Source: Parageobacillus thermantarcticus
Lineage (GTDB): Bacteria; Bacillota; Bacilli; Bacillales; Anoxybacillaceae
Length of the DNA: 64,000 nucleotides
Assembly (NCBI RefSeq): GCF_900111865.1
Contig: NZ_FOJS01000001.1
Location: 62,001 to 126,000 of the forward strand
Direction of reading: 5' to 3'
The position numbers and the translations under genes are program-made. This document shows, piece after piece, positions 49,534 through 59,348 of this stretch; the first letter of the stretch is position 1, and each line of letters starts with the position of its first letter. The notes under the pieces are model-generated. The model was not told the DNA's origin. It saw only the letters and a program-made list of their open reading frames with translations, and did no database searches.

Positions 49534-50196
49534 TTATCGTTGTAGCGCTTTTTCCATCATCTTTTTCCCATATCCGGCGAGCAAATGATCCGGCTGGATC
49601 CGTAGTGCGGTCGTAAACATTTTTAGCGCTGTCTTTACATCATCTTTATATGCATAGATAACCCCTAAATTATAATACGCATCGGCATGGCGTTCATCTA
49701 ACTCGATCGTTTTTTGAAAATAGTTCATCGCTTCATCAACAAATTCAAGCTGCGCAAGGCACAGTCCAAGCTGAAACACCGCCTCGACGTCTCGCTCGTT
49801 CAACTCCACTGCTCTCTGTAAATACGGCAGCGCAAGGCGCGGCGTTTCCAAATGCATCAATGACATTCCGAGCATGAAAAAGACGTCTCCGTCGTTTAGC
49901 CCCTTCTGAATCGCTTGTTCAAACATATCCTTCGCTTGCGCAAACTGCTGGCGCTTGTAATAGACAGACCCCATTCCATAGTATGCCGCCGCCGCGTTGC
50001 TATCGAGCTCCATCGCTTTTTTGAAAAAGTTAAGCGCTTTTTCCTCTTCCCCAGCCGCGGCCAACACGGTGCCAAAATTGATGTAGCCAACTGGATCATT
50101 CGGGTTTTCTTCAATCGCCTCATGAAAACATTTTATCGCTTCTTCATAATTTCCTTCTTGCATATATGCGATTCCCGCGCGGTTTTTCTCACCCAT
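49534..50196 (-). CDS. yrrB: Tetratricopeptide repeat protein YrrB
   Basis: About 220 residues made almost wholly of six TPR units (for example GIAYMQEGNYEEAIKCFHEAIEENPNDPVGYINFGTVL, repeated with a 34-residue period). TPRs form a superhelical protein-binding scaffold. The partner is unknown. I place the start at ATG 50196 (MGEKNRAG). The frame opens at 50220. A promoter candidate lies at 50219-50247, after the mnmA terminator, so it may start the yrrB-recD2-yrrD unit. Confidence 0.92.
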   Translation of the reverse strand: MGEKNRAGIAYMQEGNYEEAIKCFHEAIEENPNDPVGYINFGTVLAAAGEEEKALNFFKKAMELDSNAAAAYYGMGSVYYKRQQFAQAKDMFEQAIQKGLNDGDVFFMLGMSLMHLETPRLALPYLQRAVELNERDVEAVFQLGLCLAQLEFVDEAMNYFQKTIELDERHADAYYNLGVIYAYKDDVKTALKMFTTALRIQPDHLLAGYGKKMMEKALQR

Positions 50197-50218
50197 TTTC
50201 CTTTCACTCCTTACGCTC

Positions 50219-50247
50219 ATTGTAGCACATATGTTCGTAATTTTCTA
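50219..50247 (-). promoter_or_regulatory. Candidate promoter of yrrB-recD2
   Basis: Minus strand TAGAAA (50242-50247), 17 bases, TACAAT (50219-50224). The -10 is good and the -35 weak. Confidence 0.45.
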
Positions 50248-50255
50248 TTAATTAC

Positions 50256-50290
50256 ATAAAAACCTCAACCCGCATAAGAGTTGAGGTTTT
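50256..50290 (-). terminator. Terminator after mnmA
   Basis: AAAACCTCAAC (50259-50269) and GTTGAGGTTTT (50280-50290), perfect 11-bp stem, T5 on the minus strand. Confidence 0.9.
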
Positions 50291-50331
50291 CGTGTTGCAT
50301 CTTCCCGAAAATATGCCGCATTCCGCCTTTT

Positions 50332-51462
<1,131 letters not shown>

Positions 51463-52608
51463 CTACTTCGTTGTTAATCTTTTCACAATTTTTACTGTTT
51501 CCGTTGCCGCCTTGGCAATTTGTTCCTTCGTGTTGCCTAAGCCGAAACTAAAGCGAACGGAAGAACGAATGCGCTCCGATTTCTTGCCAAACATCGCCAC
51601 AAGCACGTGCGACGGATCAATCGAACCAGCGGTGCACGCGGAACCGCTTGAAGCTGCTATTCCCGCCAAATCAAGATTGACAAGCATCGATTCAACGTTC
51701 GTTCCCGGAAACGCGACATTAACGATATGCGGCAAGCAACGGTCTTCGCTTCCGTTGACAGCGTAAGAAATGCCTGACTCCGCAAAAATAGACAGCATCG
51801 TCTCTCTCAGCAAGCGGTACTCTTGTTGCTTGTCGGACATCGTCTCTTGCGCAATTTCCACCGCTTTGGCAAATCCAACGATACCTGCTACATTTTCCGT
51901 TCCGGCGCGACGTTTTCGCTCTTGTTCTCCACCATAAAAAAGCGGGGAAAGTTTTACTGTCTCACGGGCATATAAAGCGCCGATCCCTTTTGGTCCATTG
52001 ATTTTATGGGCGGAAACAGACAATAAGTCAATATGATAGTCGTTCACACGAATCGGAACAAGCCCATATGCTTGTACCGCGTCTGTGTGAAAATAAGCTT
52101 GGTGATCTTTTAACAGTTCGCCGATCTCGCGAATAGGCTGCAATACGCCGACCTCATTGTTGGCAAACATAATGGAAACGAGAATCGTATCATCGCGAAG
52201 CGCTGCCTTGACATCTGCTGGCGAAACGTTCCCTTGTTCATCAACCGGAAGATAAGTTACTTCAAATCCTTGTTTTTCTAAATATTGGCATGCACGCAAG
52301 ACAGCATGATGCTCAATCATCGATGTAATAATATGGCGTCCGCGATGGCGATTAGCCATCGCCGTTCCGATCAGCGCGATGTTATCTGCCTCCGTTCCGC
52401 CACTGGTGAAAATGATTTCCGATTCTTTCGCGCCAAGACTTGCTGCCACAACGGCTCTTGCTTCATCGACCGCCTGCCGGCTTTGTCTTCCGAAAAAATG
52501 AATGCTCGATGGATTTCCAAACACTTCGCTCATCAGCGGAATCATGCATTTTACCACATCAGGATGAACAGGCGAGGTAGCGGCATGATCTAAATAAATT
52601 CGGTTCAA
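51463..52608 (-). CDS. yrvO: Cysteine desulfurase IscS-type (YrvO)
   Basis: This PLP enzyme takes sulfur from cysteine as a persulfide for tRNA thiolation. The 381 residues include DHAATSPVHPDV, SGGTEADN, MIEHHAV, the PLP lysine in SAHKINGPKGIGALY and the active-site Cys loop SSGSACTAGS. Start is TTG 52608, eight bases after AAAGGAG. It lies directly between cymR and mnmA. In Bacillus this copy is the partner of MnmA. Confidence 0.96.
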   Translation of the reverse strand: MNRIYLDHAATSPVHPDVVKCMIPLMSEVFGNPSSIHFFGRQSRQAVDEARAVVAASLGAKESEIIFTSGGTEADNIALIGTAMANRHRGRHIITSMIEHHAVLRACQYLEKQGFEVTYLPVDEQGNVSPADVKAALRDDTILVSIMFANNEVGVLQPIREIGELLKDHQAYFHTDAVQAYGLVPIRVNDYHIDLLSVSAHKINGPKGIGALYARETVKLSPLFYGGEQERKRRAGTENVAGIVGFAKAVEIAQETMSDKQQEYRLLRETMLSIFAESGISYAVNGSEDRCLPHIVNVAFPGTNVESMLVNLDLAGIAASSGSACTAGSIDPSHVLVAMFGKKSERIRSSVRFSFGLGNTKEQIAKAATETVKIVKRLTTK

Positions 52609-52628
52609 TGATCATTCTCCTTTCGCGG

Positions 52629-53045
52629 TTAAATATAAAACATGTATGCTCCATCATCGCCTTCACTATATTTCGCCAAATCTTCCAACGTCGTGCTGTC
52701 CAACACTTCCTCGACAGCATCGCGAACGCGAATCCATAATTCCCGTTTTGCCGGTTCTTCCTCATCCAACTCTTCCACAGGGCTAATCGGTCCTTCTAAA
52801 ACACGAATGACATCCCCTGCCGTAATTTTTGCCGGATGGTCTGCAAGCACGTATCCGCCATATGCTCCGCGGATGCTTTTGACAAGCCCAGCATTTCTCA
52901 GCGGCGTGACAAGCTGCTCCAAATAATGTTCGGACAAATTGTTCGCTTTTGCAATCGAACGCAACGAAATCGGGCGATCTCCATACTTTTTTGCCAGTTC
53001 AATCATAATCGTTAATCCATATCTGCCTTTTGTCGAAATCTTCAT
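52629..53045 (-). CDS. cymR: Cysteine metabolism repressor CymR (Rrf2 family)
   Basis: CymR, in complex with the cysteine synthase CysK, represses sulfur-uptake and cysteine-synthesis genes when cysteine is plentiful. The 138-residue protein matches CymR along its length: MKISTKGRYGLTIMIELAKKYG, helix-turn-helix NNLSEHYLEQLVTPLRNAGLVKSIRGAYGGY, then GPISPVEELDEEEPAKRELWIRVRDAV. It lacks the Fe-S cysteines of IscR. Its expected target yrrT-yrhC lies at 29-32.7 kb in this window. GGGGGAATAAG precedes the ATG. Confidence 0.96.
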   Translation of the reverse strand: MKISTKGRYGLTIMIELAKKYGDRPISLRSIAKANNLSEHYLEQLVTPLRNAGLVKSIRGAYGGYVLADHPAKITAGDVIRVLEGPISPVEELDEEEPAKRELWIRVRDAVEEVLDSTTLEDLAKYSEGDDGAYMFYI

Positions 53046-53055
53046 CTTATTCCCC

Positions 53056-53718
53056 CTAACGACTCAAACCGTGTGTTCTTACATGAATTTGCCTCATTAA
53101 CATCCGCACTGTTGCGCGCCGACATTGCGGCAAAGCAATGCCCGTTACCGATCCAATCATCACGCAAAATATTAACGTCCCAATCGATACCGGTCCTCCT
53201 AAAACCCAGCCGAAAAAAAGAACAAGTCCTTCCATCGCGATCCGGATATATTGCACTTTCCAACCTGTCAGCTCCGTCAATGCAAGCATTAAACTGTCGC
53301 GCGGGCCTGCTCCGATATTAGCCGAAATATATATTCCCATTCCATAGCCCGTAATCACAATCCCGACAAGCAGCATAACCAACTTGCCGATCAACGTATG
53401 GGGAGTTCGCAAATACGGAATCATCATATACAAATCAATAAAAATACCGACAAAAATCATATTGAGAAAAGCGCCAATTCTCGGAAATTGTTTTAAAAGC
53501 AAAGCGGAAGCCGTTAAAACGGCAACGCCAACAATCATCGACCACGTTCCAATTGTCAAGCCGAATTTCCGATATAATCCGATATGCAGCACATCCCACG
53601 GTGCGCATCCGAGATCCGCTTTAATCGTTAATACGATGCCAAACGACATAATCAATAATCCGACAAAAAAAATTCCCCATTGAAGACCTTGCGCATGTTC
53701 GCGATAAGAATGGGTCAT
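53056..53718 (-). CDS. YczE/YyaS/YitT-like integral membrane protein
   Basis: A 220-residue membrane protein with five or so hydrophobic helices and conserved loops (IKADLGCAPWDVLHIGLYRKFG, GYGMGIYISANIGAGPRDSLMLALTE), which recur in the YczE/YyaS family. The function is unclear, and members may be transporters. GAGGTGAGAGT precedes the ATG. It ends 10 bases before cymR and so is likely co-transcribed with it, an association whose meaning is unknown. Confidence 0.85.
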   Translation of the reverse strand: MTHSYREHAQGLQWGIFFVGLLIMSFGIVLTIKADLGCAPWDVLHIGLYRKFGLTIGTWSMIVGVAVLTASALLLKQFPRIGAFLNMIFVGIFIDLYMMIPYLRTPHTLIGKLVMLLVGIVITGYGMGIYISANIGAGPRDSLMLALTELTGWKVQYIRIAMEGLVLFFGWVLGGPVSIGTLIFCVMIGSVTGIALPQCRRATVRMLMRQIHVRTHGLSR

Positions 53719-53778
53719 ACTCTCACCTCAATTATACAAATAAATCGATTGTCATTATATCATAAAATTTCATTTCCT

Positions 53779-55074
53779 TCATTTGCGAAAACTACTTCGT
53801 TGTTTTAACTGTTCTAATCGTTCATATACTTTCGCGTAATATCGTTCGTCTCCGTTTTCCTTCGGTGAATAATATTTTACACCCAACAACTCATTTGGCA
53901 AATATTGCTGAAAAACCCAGCCGTTCGGATAATCGTGTGGATATTGATACCCTTTTCCATGGCCTAGCACGCTTGCCCCTTTATAATGAGCATCTTTTAA
54001 ATGATCAGGAATATCTCCGATTTTTCCGTTGCGCACATCATGAATTGCCGCATCAAGCGCCTTATAGGCAGAATTCGATTTTGCGCTTAAACATAGCTCG
54101 ATCGTAACAACAGCAAGCGGAATTCTCGCTTCTGGCAGCCCTAATCGCTCCACCGCGGCAATCGCCGCCTGCACTTTCACACCCATCATCGGATTGGCGA
54201 GTCCGATATCTTCGTACGCAATCACAAGCAGCCGTCGGCAAACAGCGGCCAAATCCCCGCCTTCTAACAAACGCGCTAAATAATGCAGCGCCGCGTCCAC
54301 ATCGCTGCCGCGAACGCTTTTTTGAAACGCGGATAAAAGCGAATAGTACGTATCCCCTTTCTTATCATGGGTAAACCCGCGATTTTCTACACATTCTCTT
54401 ACCGTTTGCTCATCAACACGAATTTGACCGTCTTCCTTTTGTGAGGCATATACGATTGTTTCCAACAAATTTAATGCTAAACGGGCATCTCCGCCTGACG
54501 CTTCCGCAACCATGGAAAGCAGCCGCTCTTCCATGTCAATCGCAAGCGCTCCTAATCCCCTGTCGCGATCCTGTAAAGCCCGATGTAAAAGCACAAGAAT
54601 ATCGGCAGGCTCAAGCCGCTTCAATTGCTTAATTTGCCCGCAGCGGCTGCGGATGGCCGGATTTACTTCATGAAACGGATTCTCCGTCGTTGCGCCGATG
54701 AGCGTAATCAGCCCTTGCTCGATGTGGGGAAGCAAATAATCTTGCTGCGCCTTATTAAAACGATGAATTTCATCAATAAACAAAATAACATTGCCTGTCA
54801 GTTTCGCTGTTTCCACTACTTCTTCCATCTCTTTTTTTCCCGAAGCCGTAGCATTAATCGCAAAAAAATCGCGCTGCACGGTTCCAGCAATCGCATGCGC
54901 CAGCGACGTTTTCCCCACTCCCGGTTCGCCATATAAAAGAAGCGAAGGAACGTGGCCGTTTTTAATCATTTTGTATAACGCGGTATGCGGGCCGATAATA
55001 TGTTGTTGCCCGACAATCTCGTCGATGTTTCTCGGTCTCATCCGAACAGAAAGCGGTTCTGAAGCAAACAGCAT
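53779..55074 (-). CDS. rarA: Replication-associated recombination protein RarA (MgsA)
   Basis: RarA is an AAA+ ATPase related to clamp loaders that acts at stalled forks. The product (431 residues from ATG 55074) shows RMRPRNIDEIVGQQHIIG, Walker A LLYGEPGVGKTSLA, Walker B VILFIDEIHRFNKAQQD, sensor GATTENPFHEV and the C-terminal tetramerisation domain ending GVKYYSPKENGDERYY. An ATG two codons upstream is also possible. It is oriented with cymR-iscS-mnmA. Confidence 0.96.
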   Translation of the reverse strand: MLFASEPLSVRMRPRNIDEIVGQQHIIGPHTALYKMIKNGHVPSLLLYGEPGVGKTSLAHAIAGTVQRDFFAINATASGKKEMEEVVETAKLTGNVILFIDEIHRFNKAQQDYLLPHIEQGLITLIGATTENPFHEVNPAIRSRCGQIKQLKRLEPADILVLLHRALQDRDRGLGALAIDMEERLLSMVAEASGGDARLALNLLETIVYASQKEDGQIRVDEQTVRECVENRGFTHDKKGDTYYSLLSAFQKSVRGSDVDAALHYLARLLEGGDLAAVCRRLLVIAYEDIGLANPMMGVKVQAAIAAVERLGLPEARIPLAVVTIELCLSAKSNSAYKALDAAIHDVRNGKIGDIPDHLKDAHYKGASVLGHGKGYQYPHDYPNGWVFQQYLPNELLGVKYYSPKENGDERYYAKVYERLEQLKQRSSFRK

Positions 55075-55132
55075 AGGCATCCCTCATTTCGTCTGACAGC
55101 ATAAATCCTTGTTAATTCATCTCCTACCCATT

Positions 55133-55268
55133 TCATCTAGGTTCAACCGCTTCATGAAAATATAGAGACAGCGGTTCATCTTTCAGTTTCCAGTGGGTTT
55201 TTTCATCATTCCGCACTGTTTTGCATCGATGTAATATACCTTCTTTTGCGTGGACATCATGCGCTCAT
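55133..55268 (-). pseudogene. Probable broken small gene (43-codon frame without a start)
   Basis: On the minus strand a good AAAGGAGAAG site (about 55275-55284) precedes TTG-AAT-ATG, but that frame stops after five codons. Shifting +1 gives a protein-like frame: AHDVHAKEG, then HRCKTVRNDEKTHWKL, then SLYFHEAVEPR and TGA (55133). A one- or two-base change near the start would join both. I do not recognise the family. It may be a frameshifted remnant, a sequence error, or a recoded small gene. Confidence 0.45.
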
Positions 55269-55558
55269 ATTCAATTGTCTTCTCCTTTGTTAATTATAAT
55301 GGATTTTTTTTTTGAAAAAAATGAAACAACTATACGAACTATAACGTAAAGAGTAAGGGAATTCAATAAAACGAGCCATCCTTCATATCGGTATGAAACA
55401 GAAATGCAAAATGAATAATGGCAATAGCTTTATTTTAACCCTTCGATTGATCTGATTCGAATTCATTTCAAACAGATAAATTCAAATGCAGATGCCGCTA
55501 ATTTTATAGGATAGCAGCGAGAAAATGGAATCATTCGAGAGATATAGATTTTAAGGGC
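55269..55558. other. AT-rich stretch with no gene recognised
   Basis: About 290 bases between the broken small frame and the terminator-like hairpin. It holds the ribosome-binding-site-like sequence and a TATAAT at its left edge, plus long A/T runs (55302-55320). No reading frame in it looks like a protein, and no repeat or tRNA is visible. Confidence 0.5.
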
Positions 55559-55587
55559 AAAAAAAGACTTCCCGATTTCAGGAAGCC
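55559..55587 (-). terminator. Terminator-like hairpin downstream of the regulator remnant
   Basis: GACTTCC (55566-55572) pairs with GGAAGCC (55581-55587) with one mismatch. The minus strand then has seven Ts. It suits a transcript from the 55627-55833 frame. Confidence 0.6.
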
Positions 55588-55626
55588 TGTGGATACGAGG
55601 GTTATGCGATCCGGTTACGAAAGCCA

Positions 55627-55833
55627 TCATTGCTGAAAAGGATGGGAACATAAACCAAGCAAGAATCTTTTTTCTGAAATAACGTTCTGCATATACGCAT
55701 GCAAAATAATGATTAAACCACCGATAAATCGTTCAATTTGCTTTCCGTAAATGTCCATTAAAGATATTTTATAAAATTGTTTGGTTTCCACATACATCTT
55801 ATGAATCAATTCATTAATGGCTTGCTCGTTCAT
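55627..55833 (-). pseudogene. Short frame resembling the C-terminal part of a TetR-type regulator
   Basis: The 68-residue frame (MNEQAINELIHKMYVETKQFYKISLMDIYGKQIERFIGG-like helices, then IIILHAYMQNVISEKRF) reads as helical ligand-domain sequence such as that of TetR regulators often found beside RND exporters. No helix-turn-helix domain is present, only 65 bases remain before swrC, and the ATG lacks a good ribosome binding site. I therefore call it a truncated remnant. The family assignment is inference, and a real small protein is not excluded. Confidence 0.4.
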
Positions 55834-55898
55834 ATATTGCTAAAATTATTGTAACGAATTAATCATGCGAAAATGGAAAACTACGGGAGGTTGAAAAA

Positions 55899-58800
55899 AT
55901 GCTAGACCGAATTATTCATTTTTCCTTAAACAACAAATTTGCTGTTTGGCTGCTTGCCATCATTGTTATGGCAGCAGGCTTATATTCAGGAATGACGATG
56001 AAACTTGAAACCATACCGAATATTAACACGCCAGTGATTAGTGTCGTTACGACCTATCCGGGAGCAACCCCAGAAGAAGTAGCAAATAAAGTGACGATAC
56101 CGATTGAAAAAGCTGTAAAAAATTTAAATGGGGTAGACATTGTTACTTCCACTTCTTTTCAAAATGCCTCATCTGTACAAATTACATATGATTATGAAAA
56201 AGATATAGATGAAGCGAAAAAAGAATTAGAAGAAGCATTAACGTCGATACAGTTTCCTGAAGGTGTGGACAAACCAAAGATTTCGAAAATAAGCTTTAAT
56301 TCCATTCCGGTAATGGCGTTAAGCATTTCAGATAAAAAGGCGTCGCTAGCCGATCTTACAAAAATTGTGGAAGATGAGATTGTCCCATCATTGGAAAGAA
56401 TTAACGGCGTTTCTTCGGTGCAAATTTCTGGCCAGCAAATCGAAGAAGTTCAAATCGCTTTTGATAACAAAAAATTGGCACAGCTTGGTTTAAATAAAGA
56501 AACAGTGCAAAATGTAATCAAAGGTTCCGATGTATCCTTTCCTCTCGGTTTGTACACGTTTAACGATAAAGAACAATCCGTTGTAGTAGATGGCAATATT
56601 ACAACATTGGAAGAATTGAAGAATTTAGAAATCCCGATCATTCCACAAGCCAGCAGTCCAAATAATGGAATGAATGCAAATGCTGGAGGCACGGATCTTC
56701 AAGAAGGCCAATCGGCGCCCGACAACAACCATTCAGCAATCACACTAAACAATAACGCTGGCAACCAAACGATCGCGCGAAATAACCAAGCAAATGGCTT
56801 AAGCCAGCAAGCGCAAGGCCTTCCTACAGTAAAATTAGGTGAGATTGCTGATATTCAAGTCGTTGAAGAAGCGGAATCGATCTCAAGGACGAATGGAAAG
56901 GAAGCGATCGGCCTTCAAATTGTTAAAGCAGCAGATGCGAACACAGTAACTGTCGTCAATGAAATAAAAAAAGAATTAGATAAATTTGCAGATAAAATGG
57001 AAGGATTAGAAATCATAACAAGTTTTGATATGGCAACACCAATCGAAGAATCGATCAAAACAATGGTCGATAAAGCGTTATTTGGTGCTTTATTTGCAGC
57101 GCTCATTATCCTTTTATTCTTAAGAAACATTCGTTCAACTCTCATTGCCGTGATTTCCATCCCACTATCTGTCTTAATTGCTTTGTTCGTATTAAAGCAA
57201 TTGGATATTACATTGAATATGATGACGCTTGGCGCAATGACGGTTGCGATTGGACGCGTCATAGACGATTCGATTGTTGTGATTGAAAATATTTATCGAA
57301 GACTGCATTTAAAAGAGGAAAAATTAAAAGGAAAACAGTTGATCCGAGAAGCAACAAAGGAAATGTTTATTCCGATCATGTCATCCACCATTGTCACGAT
57401 CGTCGTGTTCCTTCCTCTTGGGTTAGTCAAAGGGATGGTCGGAGAATTATTTTTACCTTTTGCATTAACCATTGTTTTTGCTTTACTCGCTTCATTACTT
57501 GTTGCCATTACGATTGTTCCTTTAATGGGGCACACTTTATTCCAAAAAGAATTAAAAGGACAAAATGAGCATAAAAAAGAAAAACACGGAAAACTTGCAG
57601 GGCAATATAAGAAAATCTTAAATTGGTCATTAAATCATAAAATTGTAACAAGCCTCATTGCTGTATTCCTTCTTGTTGCAAGTGTATTTCTCGTCCCTGT
57701 GATCGGTGTCAGCTTTTTACCTGCTGATGAAGAAAAAATGATGGTCATTACCTATAAACCGGCTCCAGGAGAAACGCTAGAGCAAGTAAAAGAATATACG
57801 TTTGAGGCAGAAAAATATTTCTTAAACAAAAAGAATGTGAAAACAGTACAGCTTTCTGTTGGCAGCGAAAACCCGATGAATCCTGGGGATACCAACAGTG
57901 CAATGATGTTCGTTGCTTATGATGATGACACTCCAGATTTTGATAAAGAAAAAGAACAAGTGATTAAAGACCTTCAAAGAAAAGTAAAACAGGGAGAGTG
58001 GCAACAACAAGATTTCTCCGGTAATGCAGGCAGCAATCAACTAGTATACTATGTGTATGGGGAAAGCAGAGAAGAACTGGAGCCAATCGTTAATAAAATC
58101 CAAGATCTTATGAAAAAGGAAAAAGATTTAACGAAAATCGACTCCAGTATTTCAGAAACCTATGATGAATTTACGTTAGTGGTTGATCATGACAAATTAA
58201 GCAAACTTGGCTTAACAGCAGCGCAAATTGGCTCAGCACTAATGCCAACAAGACAGAATCCAGTTATAACAACGATTGAAAAAGACGGAAAAGAATTGAA
58301 TGTATATTTTAAAATGGAAGAACAAAGCCATAAAAGTATCAATGATTTAACAAATCAAAAGATTCCATCTCCACTCGGATTTGAAGTGCCAATTAAAGAG
58401 TTAGTGGAAGTGAAGAAAGGGAAAACGTCTGATACGATTACCCGTCGGGATGGAAAAATTTATGCAGAGGTTAGCGCTCAAGTAAAAACAAAAGACGTAT
58501 CCAAAGTGGCGGCAAGCTTACAAAAAGAAGTGGATAAGATTAAGCTGCCTAAAAATGTTGAAATATCAACAGGCGGCGTAACCGAAGACATTACCGAAAC
58601 ATTTACTCAATTAGGATTGGCGATGATAGCAGCGGTTGCGATCGTCTATTTTGTCCTTGTTGTCACATTTGGCGGCGCACTTACACCGTTCGTCATCCTA
58701 TTCTCATTACCATTTACCATTATTGGGGCATTATTGGCTCTCTTCATAACGGATGAGACCATTAGTGTTTCAGCGATGATCGGTGCTCTTATGTTAATCG

Positions 58801-59120
58801 GCATTGTCGTAACCAATGCGATCGTATTGATCGACCGTGTGATTCATAAAGAAAAAGAAGGACTAAGCACAAGAGAAGCTTTGCTTGAAGCCGGAGCAAC
58901 TCGTCTACGTCCAATCTTAATGACTGCACTCGCAACAGTTGGAGCATTAATACCGCTAGCGGTAGGAATGGAAGGCAGCGGATTAATTTCGAAAGGAATG
59001 GCTGTGACCGTTATGGGTGGATTAACAAGCTCCACATTGCTGACACTGTTAATTGTTCCAATCGTATATGAATCATTAAGCAAATTTAGAAGAAAGAAAT
59101 TCCGAGAAATAGAAGAATAA
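55899..59120 (+). CDS. swrC: RND-family efflux transporter SwrC-like
   Basis: A 1073-residue inner-membrane RND exporter similar to Bacillus SwrC/YerP (surfactin self-resistance and swarming). It has twelve membrane segments, two porter domains, and the proton-relay Asp pair in AIGRVIDDSIVVIENIYRR (Asp456-Asp457). The first porter domain contains a low-complexity Asn/Gln/Gly-rich insert (about 251-307). GGGAGGTTG precedes the ATG. Base composition by eye is more AT-rich than neighbours, suggesting later acquisition. No membrane-fusion partner lies nearby, as expected in Gram-positives. Confidence 0.93.
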   Translation: MLDRIIHFSLNNKFAVWLLAIIVMAAGLYSGMTMKLETIPNINTPVISVVTTYPGATPEEVANKVTIPIEKAVKNLNGVDIVTSTSFQNASSVQITYDYEKDIDEAKKELEEALTSIQFPEGVDKPKISKISFNSIPVMALSISDKKASLADLTKIVEDEIVPSLERINGVSSVQISGQQIEEVQIAFDNKKLAQLGLNKETVQNVIKGSDVSFPLGLYTFNDKEQSVVVDGNITTLEELKNLEIPIIPQASSPNNGMNANAGGTDLQEGQSAPDNNHSAITLNNNAGNQTIARNNQANGLSQQAQGLPTVKLGEIADIQVVEEAESISRTNGKEAIGLQIVKAADANTVTVVNEIKKELDKFADKMEGLEIITSFDMATPIEESIKTMVDKALFGALFAALIILLFLRNIRSTLIAVISIPLSVLIALFVLKQLDITLNMMTLGAMTVAIGRVIDDSIVVIENIYRRLHLKEEKLKGKQLIREATKEMFIPIMSSTIVTIVVFLPLGLVKGMVGELFLPFALTIVFALLASLLVAITIVPLMGHTLFQKELKGQNEHKKEKHGKLAGQYKKILNWSLNHKIVTSLIAVFLLVASVFLVPVIGVSFLPADEEKMMVITYKPAPGETLEQVKEYTFEAEKYFLNKKNVKTVQLSVGSENPMNPGDTNSAMMFVAYDDDTPDFDKEKEQVIKDLQRKVKQGEWQQQDFSGNAGSNQLVYYVYGESREELEPIVNKIQDLMKKEKDLTKIDSSISETYDEFTLVVDHDKLSKLGLTAAQIGSALMPTRQNPVITTIEKDGKELNVYFKMEEQSHKSINDLTNQKIPSPLGFEVPIKELVEVKKGKTSDTITRRDGKIYAEVSAQVKTKDVSKVAASLQKEVDKIKLPKNVEISTGGVTEDITETFTQLGLAMIAAVAIVYFVLVVTFGGALTPFVILFSLPFTIIGALLALFITDETISVSAMIGALMLIGIVVTNAIVLIDRVIHKEKEGLSTREALLEAGATRLRPILMTALATVGALIPLAVGMEGSGLISKGMAVTVMGGLTSSTLLTLLIVPIVYESLSKFRRKKFREIEE

Positions 59121-59128
59121 TTCATGCG

Positions 59129-59161
59129 GAAAGGCACCAGAGAAAAATCTGGTGCCTTTTT
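59129..59161 (+). terminator. Terminator after swrC
   Basis: AAAGGCACCAGA (59130-59141) and TCTGGTGCCTTT (59148-59159), perfect 12-bp stem, then Ts. Confidence 0.93.
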
Positions 59162-59348
59162 CGATAATGGTTATTTTGATGATGGCAGGAATGAACATTG
59201 TAAGCAAACAGCAAATCCCGGAGTTGTCATGAGCAGATCCATTAAAAAATGATTAGCAAACTTTCAACTTGGATAAAATAATATAAAGTTTAATTGCAGT
59301 ATGAGGAAAGAATATAATTTATCTAAATTTATTGCGGGGTGTAGCGAA

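Noticed and set aside
55463-55651. 62-codon minus-strand frame next to the regulator remnant
   Set aside because: Crosses the terminator-like hairpin, has no ribosome binding site and no protein-like pattern.
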